From Myxacorys californica WJT36-NPBG1 (GTDB lineage Bacteria; Cyanobacteriota; Cyanobacteriia; Leptolyngbyales; Leptolyngbyaceae), in contig JAHHHO010000027.1 in the NCBI GenBank assembly GCA_019359315.1, positions 1 through 64,000 of the forward strand: a stretch of 64,000 nt of DNA, read 5' to 3'. This document shows, piece after piece, positions 46,953 through 55,794 of the stretch. How positions within the stretch are numbered: position 1 is the stretch's first letter; each line of letters starts with the position of its first letter. A program made the position numbers and the translations under genes. The notes below the pieces were generated by a model. The model ran no database searches and was not told the origin of the DNA. It was given only the letters and a program-made list of their open reading frames with translations.

Positions 46953-48086
46953 GTGCACTACCGTCGCTTCGGCAAAACGAACTTACCTTACTCTGTCTTC
47001 TCATTAGGAACGATGCGCTTAGCGTCGGAAGAACTCGCGGCCCAAACAGTGCAGCGTGCGATCGCGATCGGCATCACTCACTTTGAAACAGCGAGGGGCT
47101 ATGGACAGAGCGAAGCGTTTTTGGGAGCGGCACTTCGAGGATTAGCGCAAGGTACAAGGCCGACACGCGAGCAGCTTTACCTAACAACCAAGATTCCGCC
47201 AACGCCGGATGCTGATGCAATGGAGCGATCGATCGACGAGTCATTGCAGCGCTTGGGAGTAGACTATCTCGATAGTTTAGGTATTCACGGCTTGAACACG
47301 TGGGAGCATTTTGACTGGGTGACGGCGAAAGACGGGTGTATGCGGGGGGTTCAAAACGCACAGGCAGACGGACGAGTGCGTCACGTTGGATTTTCAACCC
47401 ACGGATTTTTGGAGGTAATTTTAGCTGCGATCGACACTGATCTGTTTCAGTTTGTCAATTTGCATTACTCACTCTTCTTTAGGAGAAATGAAGCCGCGAT
47501 CGCCCGCGCTTCTGAAAAAGATATGGGCGTATTTATTATCTCTCCCGCCGATAAAGCAGGACTGCTCCACACGCCGCCGCAAACCCTGATTGACCTCTGT
47601 CAGCCCTTTTCTGCGTTGGAGCTAAATTATCGATTTCTCCTGAGCGATCCACGTATCACTACGCTGAGCGTTGGAGCCGCCACGCCCAGAGAGCTAGATG
47701 CCGTTCTCACAGTTCGAGATGAGAATCTAACCTTAGAAGAATTAAGAGTTATTGATCGCCTCAAAGAGCACCAGAAAGCAGTGTTGCAAAGCGATTTGTG
47801 TAGTCAGTGCTATGCGTGTTTGCCCTGTCCTGAAAGCATTCATATTCCAGAGGTATTACGGTTACGGAATCTAGCAGTGGGCTATGACATGACGGCATTT
47901 GGAGAATATCGCTATCGCATGTTTGAGAATGCCGGACACTGGTTTCCCGGAAGCAAAGCTAATCGGTGTAGCGATTGTGGCGATTGTTTACCTCGCTGCC
48001 CCCAAGCGCTCGATATTCCGACCTTGCTGCGCGATACGCACGATCGCTTAAAGGGCAAAGCAGGACGCCGACTTTGGCAAGATTAG
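46953..48086 (+). CDS. Aldo/keto reductase with C-terminal 4Fe-4S ferredoxin-like domain
   Basis: A 377-aa oxidoreductase. The AKR barrel spans about 1-275: MHYRRFGKTNLPYSVFSLG, ETARGYGQSEAFLG (with Glu in place of the usual Asp of the tetrad, Tyr present), TTKIP and IHGLN. The C-terminal ~100 residues carry two cysteine clusters, CSQCYACLPCPESIHIP and CSDCGDCLPRCPQALDIP, so two 4Fe-4S clusters are likely. Such predicted oxidoreductases (COG1453) are widespread and mostly uncharacterised. GTG start. It may take electrons from ferredoxin rather than NADPH, which is an inference. It converges with the next gene. Confidence 0.9.
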   Translation: MHYRRFGKTNLPYSVFSLGTMRLASEELAAQTVQRAIAIGITHFETARGYGQSEAFLGAALRGLAQGTRPTREQLYLTTKIPPTPDADAMERSIDESLQRLGVDYLDSLGIHGLNTWEHFDWVTAKDGCMRGVQNAQADGRVRHVGFSTHGFLEVILAAIDTDLFQFVNLHYSLFFRRNEAAIARASEKDMGVFIISPADKAGLLHTPPQTLIDLCQPFSALELNYRFLLSDPRITTLSVGAATPRELDAVLTVRDENLTLEELRVIDRLKEHQKAVLQSDLCSQCYACLPCPESIHIPEVLRLRNLAVGYDMTAFGEYRYRMFENAGHWFPGSKANRCSDCGDCLPRCPQALDIPTLLRDTHDRLKGKAGRRLWQD

Positions 48087-48097
48087 CAGCGGCAGAA

Positions 48098-48505
48098 TTA
48101 GTAGCGTCGTCCTCTCCAAAACACGCCCAAAACGACGCCGACCAGCACGGTATAGTCTAATGCTGGTAGCAAAGGAGCGGGCAGACCTAGCACTGACTTT
48201 AAAAACAAACACAGCAGCAAACACGGAACGAGCGCCCAGAGAATAGAGTTTGTCACAATAATTTGACGAAACCAGCGCTTTAAGACCACCACTCCTAGCG
48301 CTCCTACCCCGACCGCCGCCCCCAACCGGATCAGGATTTCTAAGGGAGAGTTGAGCAGTTGCAGGGCAACCGTGTGAACCACAGGCACAAGAAAACTGAG
48401 AGATAGGAGCAGATCAACCGCGATCGCAAAGATAGTGGTCACTACAGAGGCCTGAAGTAGCAGAATCCACGGCAAATATTTAAGCGGGCGAAGCGGATTT
48501 AGCAT
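48098..48505 (-). CDS. Hypothetical four-helix membrane protein
   Basis: A 135-aa protein with about four hydrophobic segments (roughly 11-37, 38-52, 58-77, 87-130) and a basic C-terminus (WRGRRY). There are no conserved polar motifs that I recognise. Coding is supported by a good hydrophobic pattern, a starting ATG and a tight convergent fit (11 bases) with the aldo/keto reductase stop. Probably a conserved cyanobacterial membrane protein of unknown function. Confidence 0.65.
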   Translation of the reverse strand: MLNPLRPLKYLPWILLLQASVVTTIFAIAVDLLLSLSFLVPVVHTVALQLLNSPLEILIRLGAAVGVGALGVVVLKRWFRQIIVTNSILWALVPCLLLCLFLKSVLGLPAPLLPALDYTVLVGVVLGVFWRGRRY

Positions 48506-48560
48506 GGTCTTAAGCGGCAGCTTTCTGAGTGTGCATTAGCCTTGTCGTCCTCATTATTGT

Positions 48561-48735
48561 ATCTGAGCAAACTATCCCTCTTTCATCACTCTCGCTGAAG
48601 TGAACTCTGAAACCTAGCTCCAGTGCGAGTTTCCTATTTTGACGGCTCGAAGATGACAAAAGAGCAAAACGCAGGTGCAGCAAAGCTTTCAGCTTTTGCT
48701 CCTACCAAAGTGATGAAAGAGGGCTATGCTGCCTA
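48561..48735. mobile_element. MITE-like inverted repeat
   Basis: The perfect 15-base arm CCCTCTTTCATCACT (48576-48590) is repeated inverted at 48709-48723 (AGTGATGAAAGAGGG). The match extends imperfectly outward (AGCAAACTAT / GCAGCATAG). The ~118 bases between the arms have no gene. An element of about 165 bases with terminal inverted repeats and no coding capacity fits a miniature transposable element. No clear target-site duplication was seen. A long hairpin RNA is the alternative. Confidence 0.5.
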
Positions 48736-48885
48736 ATCGTTAGAGACGTTTTAAGAAATAGCACTTACCATAAGAGACAAGCTACCGAGGCAAGCTATCT
48801 CAAACGATAGATGCTGGTTCCTCTAGGTCTATAATTTGATGAAAAGAACTTGACAAAACGTAACAATCCTTAGAGTCAGATTGGA

Positions 48886-51801
48886 ATGCAAGAGAAATCC
48901 CCCGTGTCGCAGGCAGAAAGAAGCTTTAGTAGTAATGCTCAGCCTGCGTCTCTAAGCAGTGGTAAGGCTGGCATGGTGCTGCAATCGGCAGACGGAACGA
49001 TTCAAGCTTGCGATGTAGCAGCAGAGCAATTGTTGGGGTACTCATCTGAGCAAATTATTGGCCAGATTTCGTTGCATGCCTTAGGACGAACGATTTGCCC
49101 AGATGGTTCACCTTTTGCGATCGATCAGCTTGGCATGATTGCTGGGCGCAACTTCAACGGAACCGCTGCCCCCCGTCAACCTGGTCAGAATGCCGTGATC
49201 GGATTCTACCGTGCAGACGGGACGTTGGTGTGGCTACAGCTAGACTCCAATCCTCTCTTCCAAAACAATGCCACCACTCCCTATGCCGTGGTAACGACGC
49301 TGCGAGCCATCACGCCAGCCCGTTTAGACGGCTCCTCTAAGGGGGGATCAAATTTAGATCGACCGCAGGCGGAAGCTGACCTTGACCGGGTTGAAGCGAA
49401 ACTCGATCGCCTCAATCAGGTACTCAATCACAATATGACTTCGCTCGCGGTTCAGTTAGGGCAGGCGCAACGGCTGTCTCACCAACGACTTGCAGAAATT
49501 GAAGCAATCTATGCGACGGCTCCGATTGGGTTGTATTTTGTCGATACAGATTTTCGCTATGTTCGGGTAAATGAGCTTCTGGCTGAGATCAATGGAACAC
49601 CTGCATCCGAGCATATCGGGCGGACGTTTCGGGAGGTTTTGCCCGAACTTGCCGATTCGATCGAACCCCTATTTCGGCACGTGATTGAAACGGGCGAACC
49701 GATCTTAGATTTAGAAGTTGTAGGCACTAATTGCGCTCAGCCCGGAGTAGAGCGAGTTTGGCTGTCGAGCTACTATCCGTTTGTAGAAGATGGACGGGTG
49801 CTAGGCATCAATGGCGTAGTGCAAGAAATTACTGATCGCAAGCGCGTCGAGCAAGCGCTGCAAGACACCGAAACCCGATTAACTCGGTTTGTCGATTCTG
49901 ACCTGATTGGCATTTCATTTGGAGATATTTACGGTGGTGTTAAATACGCCAACGATGAGTTTTTGCGGATTATCGGTTACTCCCGTCAAGAATTTGAGTC
50001 AGGACAAGTGAAATGGACAGACATTACTCCGTCCGAATGGTTGCAAGTTGATCAGCAATCGATCGCAGAAGCTCAAGCGCACAAAGCCTGTACGCCTCAC
50101 GAAAAAGAATACATTCGTAAAGACGGTAGCCGAGTTTGGGTGCTGATAGGCTTCACCCTAATTGGCGAAGCGCAAGAAGAGTACGTCGCTTTCGTTCTTG
50201 ACATCAGCGATCGCAAGCGGAGCGAAGAAGCATTGCGACAGAGCGAGCAGAACTTCCGGGCACTCGCCGATTCGATGCCAAACATGTTCTGGACGGCTCG
50301 ACCGGATGGTTGGCTTGAATACTACAACCAACGCTGGTTTGACTATACGGGCCTGACCCTAGAGCAAAGCCAGGGCTGGGGCTGGGAGCCTGTGCTACAT
50401 CCCGATGATCTGCCACGCTGTATTGACCTGTGTAACGAATCGATTCGTACTGGCAAAGACTATCAGATTGAGTACCGCTTTCGTCGTGCTAGTGACGGGC
50501 AGTATCGCTGGTTCCTAGGACGCGCCTTCCCACTGCGAGACGAGAACGGGCAGATTATTCGATGGTATGGGTCTTGTACGGATATTCACGATCAAAAATG
50601 TGCAGTGGAAGAGCGCGATCGCTACGCCGAACAAAGCCTGCGTGCCTTGGCTCAGGAACAGACTATTCGTCAAGAAGCCGAACGCGCCAACCAACTCAAA
50701 GATGAATTTCTTGCAGTGTTATCTCACGAACTGAGGACGCCGCTCAATCCAATTCTAGGCTGGGCAAAGCTATTGCAAAGCGGGCGGCTCAGCCCAGAAA
50801 AAACGCAGGATGCCGTCACCACGATCGAGCGCAACGCCAAGCTGCAGTCTCAACTGGTGGAAGATTTGCTGGATATGTCCCGCATTATGCGCGGCAAACT
50901 GACCTTAAATCAGTTCCCCATCAATTTAGGCTTCGTAATTTCGGCTGCCCTCGAAACGATTCGGCTCGCCGCAGATGCAAAAGCGATTCGACTGAATGTG
51001 ACGCTTGATCCAAATGTTCGATCCATTTTAGGAGATGCGGGTCGATTGCAGCAGGTGTTTTGGAACCTTTTGTCTAATGCCATCAAATTTACGCCAGAGC
51101 GAGGACAAATAGACGTAACCCTAACGGAAGTGGGTAACCAAGCGCGAGTTCAGGTGAAAGATACAGGCGTCGGCATTGACGCGGAGTTTCTACCACATGT
51201 GTTTGAGTACTTTCGGCAAGAAGACGGCTCAACCACGCGCAAATTTGGCGGATTAGGACTAGGGCTTGCGATCGCGCGGCAACTCGTTGAACTGCACAGC
51301 GGCAGAATTTGGGCAGAAAGCCTAGGAGACAACCAAGGCGCAACCTTCACTGTCGAGATTCCGCTGCTAAAAACCGAAAAGACTGAGCCGACTCGTGAAG
51401 CGGCGGAGTCCTCGCGGCGACCATCACCCCTCGCTGGTCTTCACGCTTTAGTCGTGGATGATGATTTTGATGCGCGAGATATCGTCGCGTTTTTGCTACA
51501 AGATGCAGGCGCGATCGTTCAAGTTGCCGACTCCGCATCAGAAGCTCTGAGCATTCTAGAACGTTTCAATCCTGACATTCTGCTCAGTGATATTGCCATG
51601 CCCGAAGAGGATGGATACGGCCTGATCGAGACGATTCGGGCCACTGGAAGGACGCTGCCTGCGATCGCGCTGACAGCATATGCGAGTGAAGTGGATCAAG
51701 AACGCGCGATCGCAGCAGGATTTCAGCACCACATTTCAAAACCGATCGATCCTGATCAAGTGGTTGCCATCGTGCTTGACCTTGTGCGAGATTCGATGTG
51801 A
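48886..51801 (+). CDS. PAS-domain hybrid histidine kinase with receiver
   Basis: A 971-aa cytoplasmic sensor kinase without membrane segments. Order: an N-terminal PAS-like domain (about 28-130), coiled coil (150-205), then three PAS/PAC modules (about 205-325, 325-450, 450-575), HisKA with LSHELRTPLNPILGW (H614), HATPase with NLLSNAIKFTP and GVGIDAEFLPHVFEYFRQ, GLGLGLAIARQLVELH, and a C-terminal receiver (about 850-970). The receiver has the acidic pair in VVDDDFDAR, phosphoacceptor D902 in LLSDIAMPEEDG and the lysine in HHISKPI. No separate response regulator is adjacent. The signal is unknown; PAS domains could bind flavin, heme or a small ligand. Confidence 0.95.
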   Translation: MQEKSPVSQAERSFSSNAQPASLSSGKAGMVLQSADGTIQACDVAAEQLLGYSSEQIIGQISLHALGRTICPDGSPFAIDQLGMIAGRNFNGTAAPRQPGQNAVIGFYRADGTLVWLQLDSNPLFQNNATTPYAVVTTLRAITPARLDGSSKGGSNLDRPQAEADLDRVEAKLDRLNQVLNHNMTSLAVQLGQAQRLSHQRLAEIEAIYATAPIGLYFVDTDFRYVRVNELLAEINGTPASEHIGRTFREVLPELADSIEPLFRHVIETGEPILDLEVVGTNCAQPGVERVWLSSYYPFVEDGRVLGINGVVQEITDRKRVEQALQDTETRLTRFVDSDLIGISFGDIYGGVKYANDEFLRIIGYSRQEFESGQVKWTDITPSEWLQVDQQSIAEAQAHKACTPHEKEYIRKDGSRVWVLIGFTLIGEAQEEYVAFVLDISDRKRSEEALRQSEQNFRALADSMPNMFWTARPDGWLEYYNQRWFDYTGLTLEQSQGWGWEPVLHPDDLPRCIDLCNESIRTGKDYQIEYRFRRASDGQYRWFLGRAFPLRDENGQIIRWYGSCTDIHDQKCAVEERDRYAEQSLRALAQEQTIRQEAERANQLKDEFLAVLSHELRTPLNPILGWAKLLQSGRLSPEKTQDAVTTIERNAKLQSQLVEDLLDMSRIMRGKLTLNQFPINLGFVISAALETIRLAADAKAIRLNVTLDPNVRSILGDAGRLQQVFWNLLSNAIKFTPERGQIDVTLTEVGNQARVQVKDTGVGIDAEFLPHVFEYFRQEDGSTTRKFGGLGLGLAIARQLVELHSGRIWAESLGDNQGATFTVEIPLLKTEKTEPTREAAESSRRPSPLAGLHALVVDDDFDARDIVAFLLQDAGAIVQVADSASEALSILERFNPDILLSDIAMPEEDGYGLIETIRATGRTLPAIALTAYASEVDQERAIAAGFQHHISKPIDPDQVVAIVLDLVRDSM

Positions 51802-51818
51802 GGTCAGAGGGATGCAGG

Positions 51819-52556
51819 ATGAATCGAGACGCTAAGCCAATCCGATCTATTTCAGCGCTGGTACAGAAAGTGTTGGGAACGAGCGTCTTACTGCTTGTGA
51901 CGGGAATCACTCAGAGTGCAGTTTCATCCGAAGGGTTGAACGCAGCGGTTGCCCCTTCGTTGAAATCCGCTTTAGTTCCGTCAAGCGAGCCATTTGTCTT
52001 CGCTCAAATGCGAGATGGTTCCTGTTCATCTTCTGTCAAAGGCACGACGGAATCCTCAATGTCAGAATCTGGACTCACCATTCCTAGCTTTTGGTGGCTA
52101 AGAGACGAAATTTCCGCCCAAGCCCAATTTGGCCGGAGACTAATCGATCGCTGGTTAGCATGTCCTGGAACGAACGGACAATCAAATCGCGTCGATTTTT
52201 TGGTCAATCAGCAAGTGTGGAGTTTGCTCGACTATTTAGAACGCTATCAGTTTGTACATCGCCTCGGAACCGTTGCAGGGGACTACCGCCACAATGTCCG
52301 CGTGTTCAATCGCCAAGGCACACTCTTAGCTGCCTACACCTGCGCGTTCAACACCGATGTCGCCAAGACAGAGGAAACCATATACACATTAAAGTCAGAC
52401 AAACCAAAGTCAGACAAACCAAAGTCAGACAAATTAAAGTCACAAGCTTCTCTAGCGTGTAGTTTAGCGCTCGATTCTACAGGCAAATTCGGTATTCGGG
52501 GACGCACTAGCCCTGACGGACTTTTGCCCAGAGAGAACGGTAGTGTTCGACCGTAG
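51819..52556 (+). CDS. Secreted hypothetical protein downstream of the histidine kinase
   Basis: A 245-aa protein with a signal peptide or N-terminal anchor (about residues 14-36, VLGTSVLLLVTGITQSAVS). The mature part has a conserved-looking core (WWLRDEISAQAQFGRRLIDRWLACP ... VDFLVNQQVWSLLDYLERYQF and VRVFNRQGTLLAAYTC) and then three to four copies of a KSDKP repeat encoded by 15-base units. I do not recognise a named family. ATG 51819 is preferred; a GTG at 51798 overlaps the kinase stop. Translation may be coupled to the kinase gene. Its 3' end overlaps the convergent solute-binding-protein gene by 50 bases, so the last ~17 residues could be a recent extension. Confidence 0.7.
   Translation: MNRDAKPIRSISALVQKVLGTSVLLLVTGITQSAVSSEGLNAAVAPSLKSALVPSSEPFVFAQMRDGSCSSSVKGTTESSMSESGLTIPSFWWLRDEISAQAQFGRRLIDRWLACPGTNGQSNRVDFLVNQQVWSLLDYLERYQFVHRLGTVAGDYRHNVRVFNRQGTLLAAYTCAFNTDVAKTEETIYTLKSDKPKSDKPKSDKLKSQASLACSLALDSTGKFGIRGRTSPDGLLPRENGSVRP
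52391..52440 (+). repeat. 15-bp in-frame tandem repeat
   Basis: AAAGTCAGACAAACC at 52391 and 52406, AAAGTCAGACAAATT at 52421, and a partial copy at 52436. It encodes KSDKP units within the secreted hypothetical protein. Confidence 0.9.
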
Positions 52557-53661
52557 CCTGAGAGAGCGGTTCAAGAAACTCGCTGCGATCGAGCAACGTT
52601 TTAGGATCGGGAAATAGAAGCGGGTCACGCTGCAACGCTTCAGGCAAAGAGTCTGGCTTAAGCGCTGTCAGAATCGGGGATGCCGCTTGACTTAGGAGGG
52701 AAAGCTGCGGAGCAATCTGAGGTTGCCAACAAAAATCAATCCATTGAGACAGGGTTGGATTTTGGGTAGTCACAGTCGCCGGACGAACCCACACATCCGC
52801 CCAAAGAGACGTTCCTGAAGCCGGAAAGACTGCTTTGATACCGGGGGAGCGCCGTCTAGAGGACAAAACCTCCGAAGACCAGCCCACCGCGACCCATGTA
52901 TCATCTAGCATCAACGGCTGTAGATAGGTTTCAGAACTATAGAACTTGGCTTGCCGATGCAAGGCTTTTAACTCGGATTCTAAATTCTCAACCTTGCTCA
53001 GATCCGGTGTGTTGTAGGACTTACCAAGTTTTTTGAGTGTCAGCCCGATCGTTTCTCGGGGCTGATCGAGCAGCGAAATGCGTCCCCTCAACTCTTCTCG
53101 CCACAAATCGGCCCAATCTGTGGGCGGCTTCAGGTTTTTTTCCTTGAAAATGTCGGCCCGGTAAGCAATCACAGTACTGCCCCACCGATAGGGTGCACCC
53201 CAAACCTGACCATTTGCAGCAGGGCGACCTTGATTATCGCGAGTCACGATCGCACGCCATTTTTCTGGTAGTTGCCTCCACTGCTCCCACACCGATACAT
53301 CCAGGGGTTGAATCAATCCCTGTTGAATTGCCGTAGTCAGCCAATAATCTCCTAACGTTGCTAAATCGGGAGCAGCGACATCCCGATTACCAATGAAAGG
53401 AATCCAGCTCGGAAGAGAAGACGGAGCGGGCGGATTGACCTGTTGCTTCCACTCTTGCAGCAGGGCAAACAAGTCTCCTAGCTGATCTTCTGGCTTAAAA
53501 TCGATCGCCGCTTGATTAAACTGTTTATGAAATTGGCTTACCACTTGGGCTGGAACCGAATCTCGCAGCGATCGCACCCGCAACGCATTCGGTGCTGGGC
53601 TGCATCCCGATAACGAAACCCCAAGGGCAGCGGTTCCTACTAAAAAACTCCGTCGATCCAT
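52507..53661 (-). CDS. Extracellular solute-binding lipoprotein (PotD-like)
   Basis: A 384-aa ABC-type solute-binding protein resembling PotD/spermidine-putrescine receptors. The N-terminus DRRSFLVGTAALGVSLSGC combines a twin-arginine-like RRSFL motif with a lipobox ending at C20, so it is probably exported folded and lipid-anchored. The rest has the two-lobe pattern: WGAPYRWGSTVIAYRADIF, PPTDWADLWREELRGRISLLDQ, and a C-terminal lobe. No permease or ATPase gene is near, so it either works with a transporter encoded elsewhere or has another role. Ligand unknown. Confidence 0.85.
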   Translation of the reverse strand: MDRRSFLVGTAALGVSLSGCSPAPNALRVRSLRDSVPAQVVSQFHKQFNQAAIDFKPEDQLGDLFALLQEWKQQVNPPAPSSLPSWIPFIGNRDVAAPDLATLGDYWLTTAIQQGLIQPLDVSVWEQWRQLPEKWRAIVTRDNQGRPAANGQVWGAPYRWGSTVIAYRADIFKEKNLKPPTDWADLWREELRGRISLLDQPRETIGLTLKKLGKSYNTPDLSKVENLESELKALHRQAKFYSSETYLQPLMLDDTWVAVGWSSEVLSSRRRSPGIKAVFPASGTSLWADVWVRPATVTTQNPTLSQWIDFCWQPQIAPQLSLLSQAASPILTALKPDSLPEALQRDPLLFPDPKTLLDRSEFLEPLSQATVEHYRSLWAKVRQG

Positions 53662-53689
53662 GCCTCACATCCAAGCTCTTGTTCTATTT

Positions 53690-54304
53690 CTATTTTCGCT
53701 CAACGCCAAAGCCGATCAGCGTAATCTCTGAGGGCACTTGTCCCGGCTCTGGACGGTTGTACGTCACAATCGTTCGCAGGCGGACATCAGGAGAAATGAG
53801 ACGCATTTGATCGACCGCGATCGATCGCTTGTAGGGCGTTGTCATTTCCAAGGTTTGGCGCATCGGCTGATAGGTGAACCGACCCGCGATCGCGCCGGGT
53901 TCAGAATAGCCTTGATCGCGCAGATAGAATCCTTGAATGGTGTCTCCATCCGCAACGTGAGATACAACTGGCAGTATCAGAGCCTCTGTTGGCGCAGAAT
54001 GGGTGACATACTGATCAGGGACAAACAGGGCTTTGAGGCTCATCGCAACCCGTTCGCCTGTTTCAGACAGCGTATCGAACGCGATCGCAAACCCTGGACA
54101 CGTACCTCCCATTTCGATCTGAGCGGGATCAATCTGAAAGTTTTCCGATGGCGTAAGAATGCGCTGTGCTTCGGTGTCAGTTAAGCGATCGACATGAAAC
54201 TCGGTAAACGATCGCTCGATTTCGCCACTAGGCATGGAGTGATATGTTCTTTCGGTTTTCCAGACGCCAGAACAAGCATCAAAAAATTCTTGAAAACTGA
54301 GCAT
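53690..54304 (-). CDS. CpcS/CpeS-like phycobiliprotein lyase
   Basis: A 204-aa protein of the CpcS/CpeS (DUF1001) family, lipocalin-like beta-barrels that attach bilins such as phycocyanobilin to phycobiliprotein cysteines. Support: FFDACSGVWKTERTYH at the N-terminus, IERSFTEFHVDRLT, a mid strand GRFTYQPMRQTLEMTTPYK, and LRTIVTYNRP then LIGFGVERK at the end. No phycobiliprotein structural gene is nearby, which is common for these lyases. Which subunit it serves (S, U or another type) cannot be told. It is downstream of the solute-binding-protein gene start region in divergent spacing, with no evident operon. Confidence 0.72.
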   Translation of the reverse strand: MLSFQEFFDACSGVWKTERTYHSMPSGEIERSFTEFHVDRLTDTEAQRILTPSENFQIDPAQIEMGGTCPGFAIAFDTLSETGERVAMSLKALFVPDQYVTHSAPTEALILPVVSHVADGDTIQGFYLRDQGYSEPGAIAGRFTYQPMRQTLEMTTPYKRSIAVDQMRLISPDVRLRTIVTYNRPEPGQVPSEITLIGFGVERK

Positions 54305-54382
54305 TACTTTTCCTATCGAGCCGTATCTACGAGTGTGACAGAAGCAGTGAATTTAGCAAATTTTAGTTTGGGATAGGGCTTC

Positions 54383-54425
54383 GGATCGCTCGCCAGCGCC
54401 CTCAATCTTGGATCGCTCGCCAGCG
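54383..54425. repeat. Short tandem duplication at the 3' end of the GNAT gene
   Basis: GGATCGCTCGCCAGCG occurs at 54383-54398 and again at 54410-54425, with a 27-base period. The second copy is within the GNAT coding end and the first lies just downstream of its stop. Confidence 0.8.
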
Positions 54426-54932
54426 ATCGCGATCAATCCCATATATCACTGCATCACTTCCCATAACCTCCGTTGTGCCTTCAACGGTTTCCCCAAGCTT
54501 CTCGGCAACCCGTCTAGAAGCAAGATTTGCCGGACGAATCAAACTGATGATGTGTGGTTGCTTTAATACTTCAAATCCGTATTGAATCGCAGCTTTAGCG
54601 CCTTCCGTTGCGTAACCTTGTCCCCAAAACGCGCGGTGCATCATCCAGCCAAGTTCAAAGCCAATCCAGCCTTCTGGGTTCAAAAAGCCCACTCGACCCA
54701 CCATCCTTTTTGTGTGCCGCTCTTCGACTGCCCACATTCCATAACCTCGCAATTGCCAATGTCCTAGCATCATTGCCATGCCTTGCCATGCTTCTTCGCG
54801 AGAGCGTGTATTTCCTCTGCCGATGTAGCGCATCACTTCTGGATCAGCGCTCATTTCTGCAAAGACATCTAGATCTGCTTCACAAAATTCACGCAAGATC
54901 AGGCGCGGTGTTTCCAATACAGGAATCTGCAT
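54402..54932 (-). CDS. GNAT family N-acetyltransferase (RimJ/RimL-like)
   Basis: A 176-aa acetyltransferase. ETPRLILREFCEADLDVF is the typical RimJ/RimL start, QLRGYGMWAVEERHTKRMVG and GFELGWMMHRAFWGQGYATEG the acetyl-CoA-binding region (GQGYAT loop), then a helix and VIYGIDRDRW at the end. It would acetylate a protein N-terminus, ribosomal protein or small amine; the substrate is not predictable. The start is ATG 54932, with GGGAG five bases upstream; a TTG start eight codons earlier is less likely. Confidence 0.9.
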   Translation of the reverse strand: MQIPVLETPRLILREFCEADLDVFAEMSADPEVMRYIGRGNTRSREEAWQGMAMMLGHWQLRGYGMWAVEERHTKRMVGRVGFLNPEGWIGFELGWMMHRAFWGQGYATEGAKAAIQYGFEVLKQPHIISLIRPANLASRRVAEKLGETVEGTTEVMGSDAVIYGIDRDRWRAIQD

Positions 54933-54956
54933 TCTCGCTCCCTGTCTGACGTACAA

Positions 54957-55400
54957 CGTTTTGATTCTAAACGAAAAGCTTTCATGTATAGGGAAAGTTT
55001 TTGCTTTAAACTTCTGGCTATATTAAGGGGATCAGGTGCGCCATTAATCAAATTGAACTTACTTATTATTGATAGGAATTAAGCTATCTATTAATGGACT
55101 CAACTTGAGTTCTTAACATATAGCTTTTATCTCGCTACAGCTTGTCATTAGATCAAGGATGCTAGACACTAAGCCCTGTCTGAACTACCAGTTATTTGGC
55201 GCAAATCTAACGAAATAGTTAACTATCAATTTTGCTATTTCGTTTACAATCTGACAAAACAATAAAGCAGCTACTCATTCGTTTGCTTAGCTACATTCTG
55301 ACAAAAAAACAAAAGGTTAAATGAATCGGAAATTCACTAAGAAAACTGCTTTTTTTGTCTACTATATATTTCAGAAAATGTAGGGGTAACAGGTCAGCAA
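54957..55400. other. AT-rich intergenic region
   Basis: No gene recognised. TCTGACAAAA occurs twice (near 55250 and 55297) upstream of the coiled-coil gene and could be part of its control region. Confidence 0.4.
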
Positions 55401-55772
55401 ATGGATACGCTACAAACGCAAATTAACACGCTCGATAGCAAGGTTGACTCTGTTCATCAAGTCGTTGAACAGTTGAGCCTTAGCCTTGCTCAAGTTCTCG
55501 CAGAAATGAAAGTAGCTCCAGGTCACCCGATGAGCCGGGCTTCCTTTGGTGGTGGCTCTGGGCGCTATGCCAGCGTTGGTTATCGTCAGATAGATTCGTT
55601 GGAACATAAAGACGTACTTTTAGATGATGGACAGGCTGATCCATCCACTCACAGTGGAGACAAAACTCTCTCTCTAGAAGTTCAAGTTCAACGATTAACT
55701 GCGCAATTAACGGCTGCCTACAACCGAATTGCTGCCCTTGAGGAGCAGTTATTAGCTCGACGAGTTTACTAG
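55401..55772 (+). CDS. Small coiled-coil protein
   Basis: A 123-aa soluble protein with helical segments at both ends: residues 1-38 (TLQTQINTLDSKVDSVHQVV) and 90-120 (LSLEVQVQRLTAQLTAAYNR), both with heptad-like leucine spacing, joined by a Gly/Ser-rich loop. It probably oligomerises. I do not recognise a characterised family. It converges with the CobT-like gene, 22 bases apart. Confidence 0.65.
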   Translation: MDTLQTQINTLDSKVDSVHQVVEQLSLSLAQVLAEMKVAPGHPMSRASFGGGSGRYASVGYRQIDSLEHKDVLLDDGQADPSTHSGDKTLSLEVQVQRLTAQLTAAYNRIAALEEQLLARRVY

Positions 55773-55794
55773 TTAAGAAAGAAGAAAGAGACAA

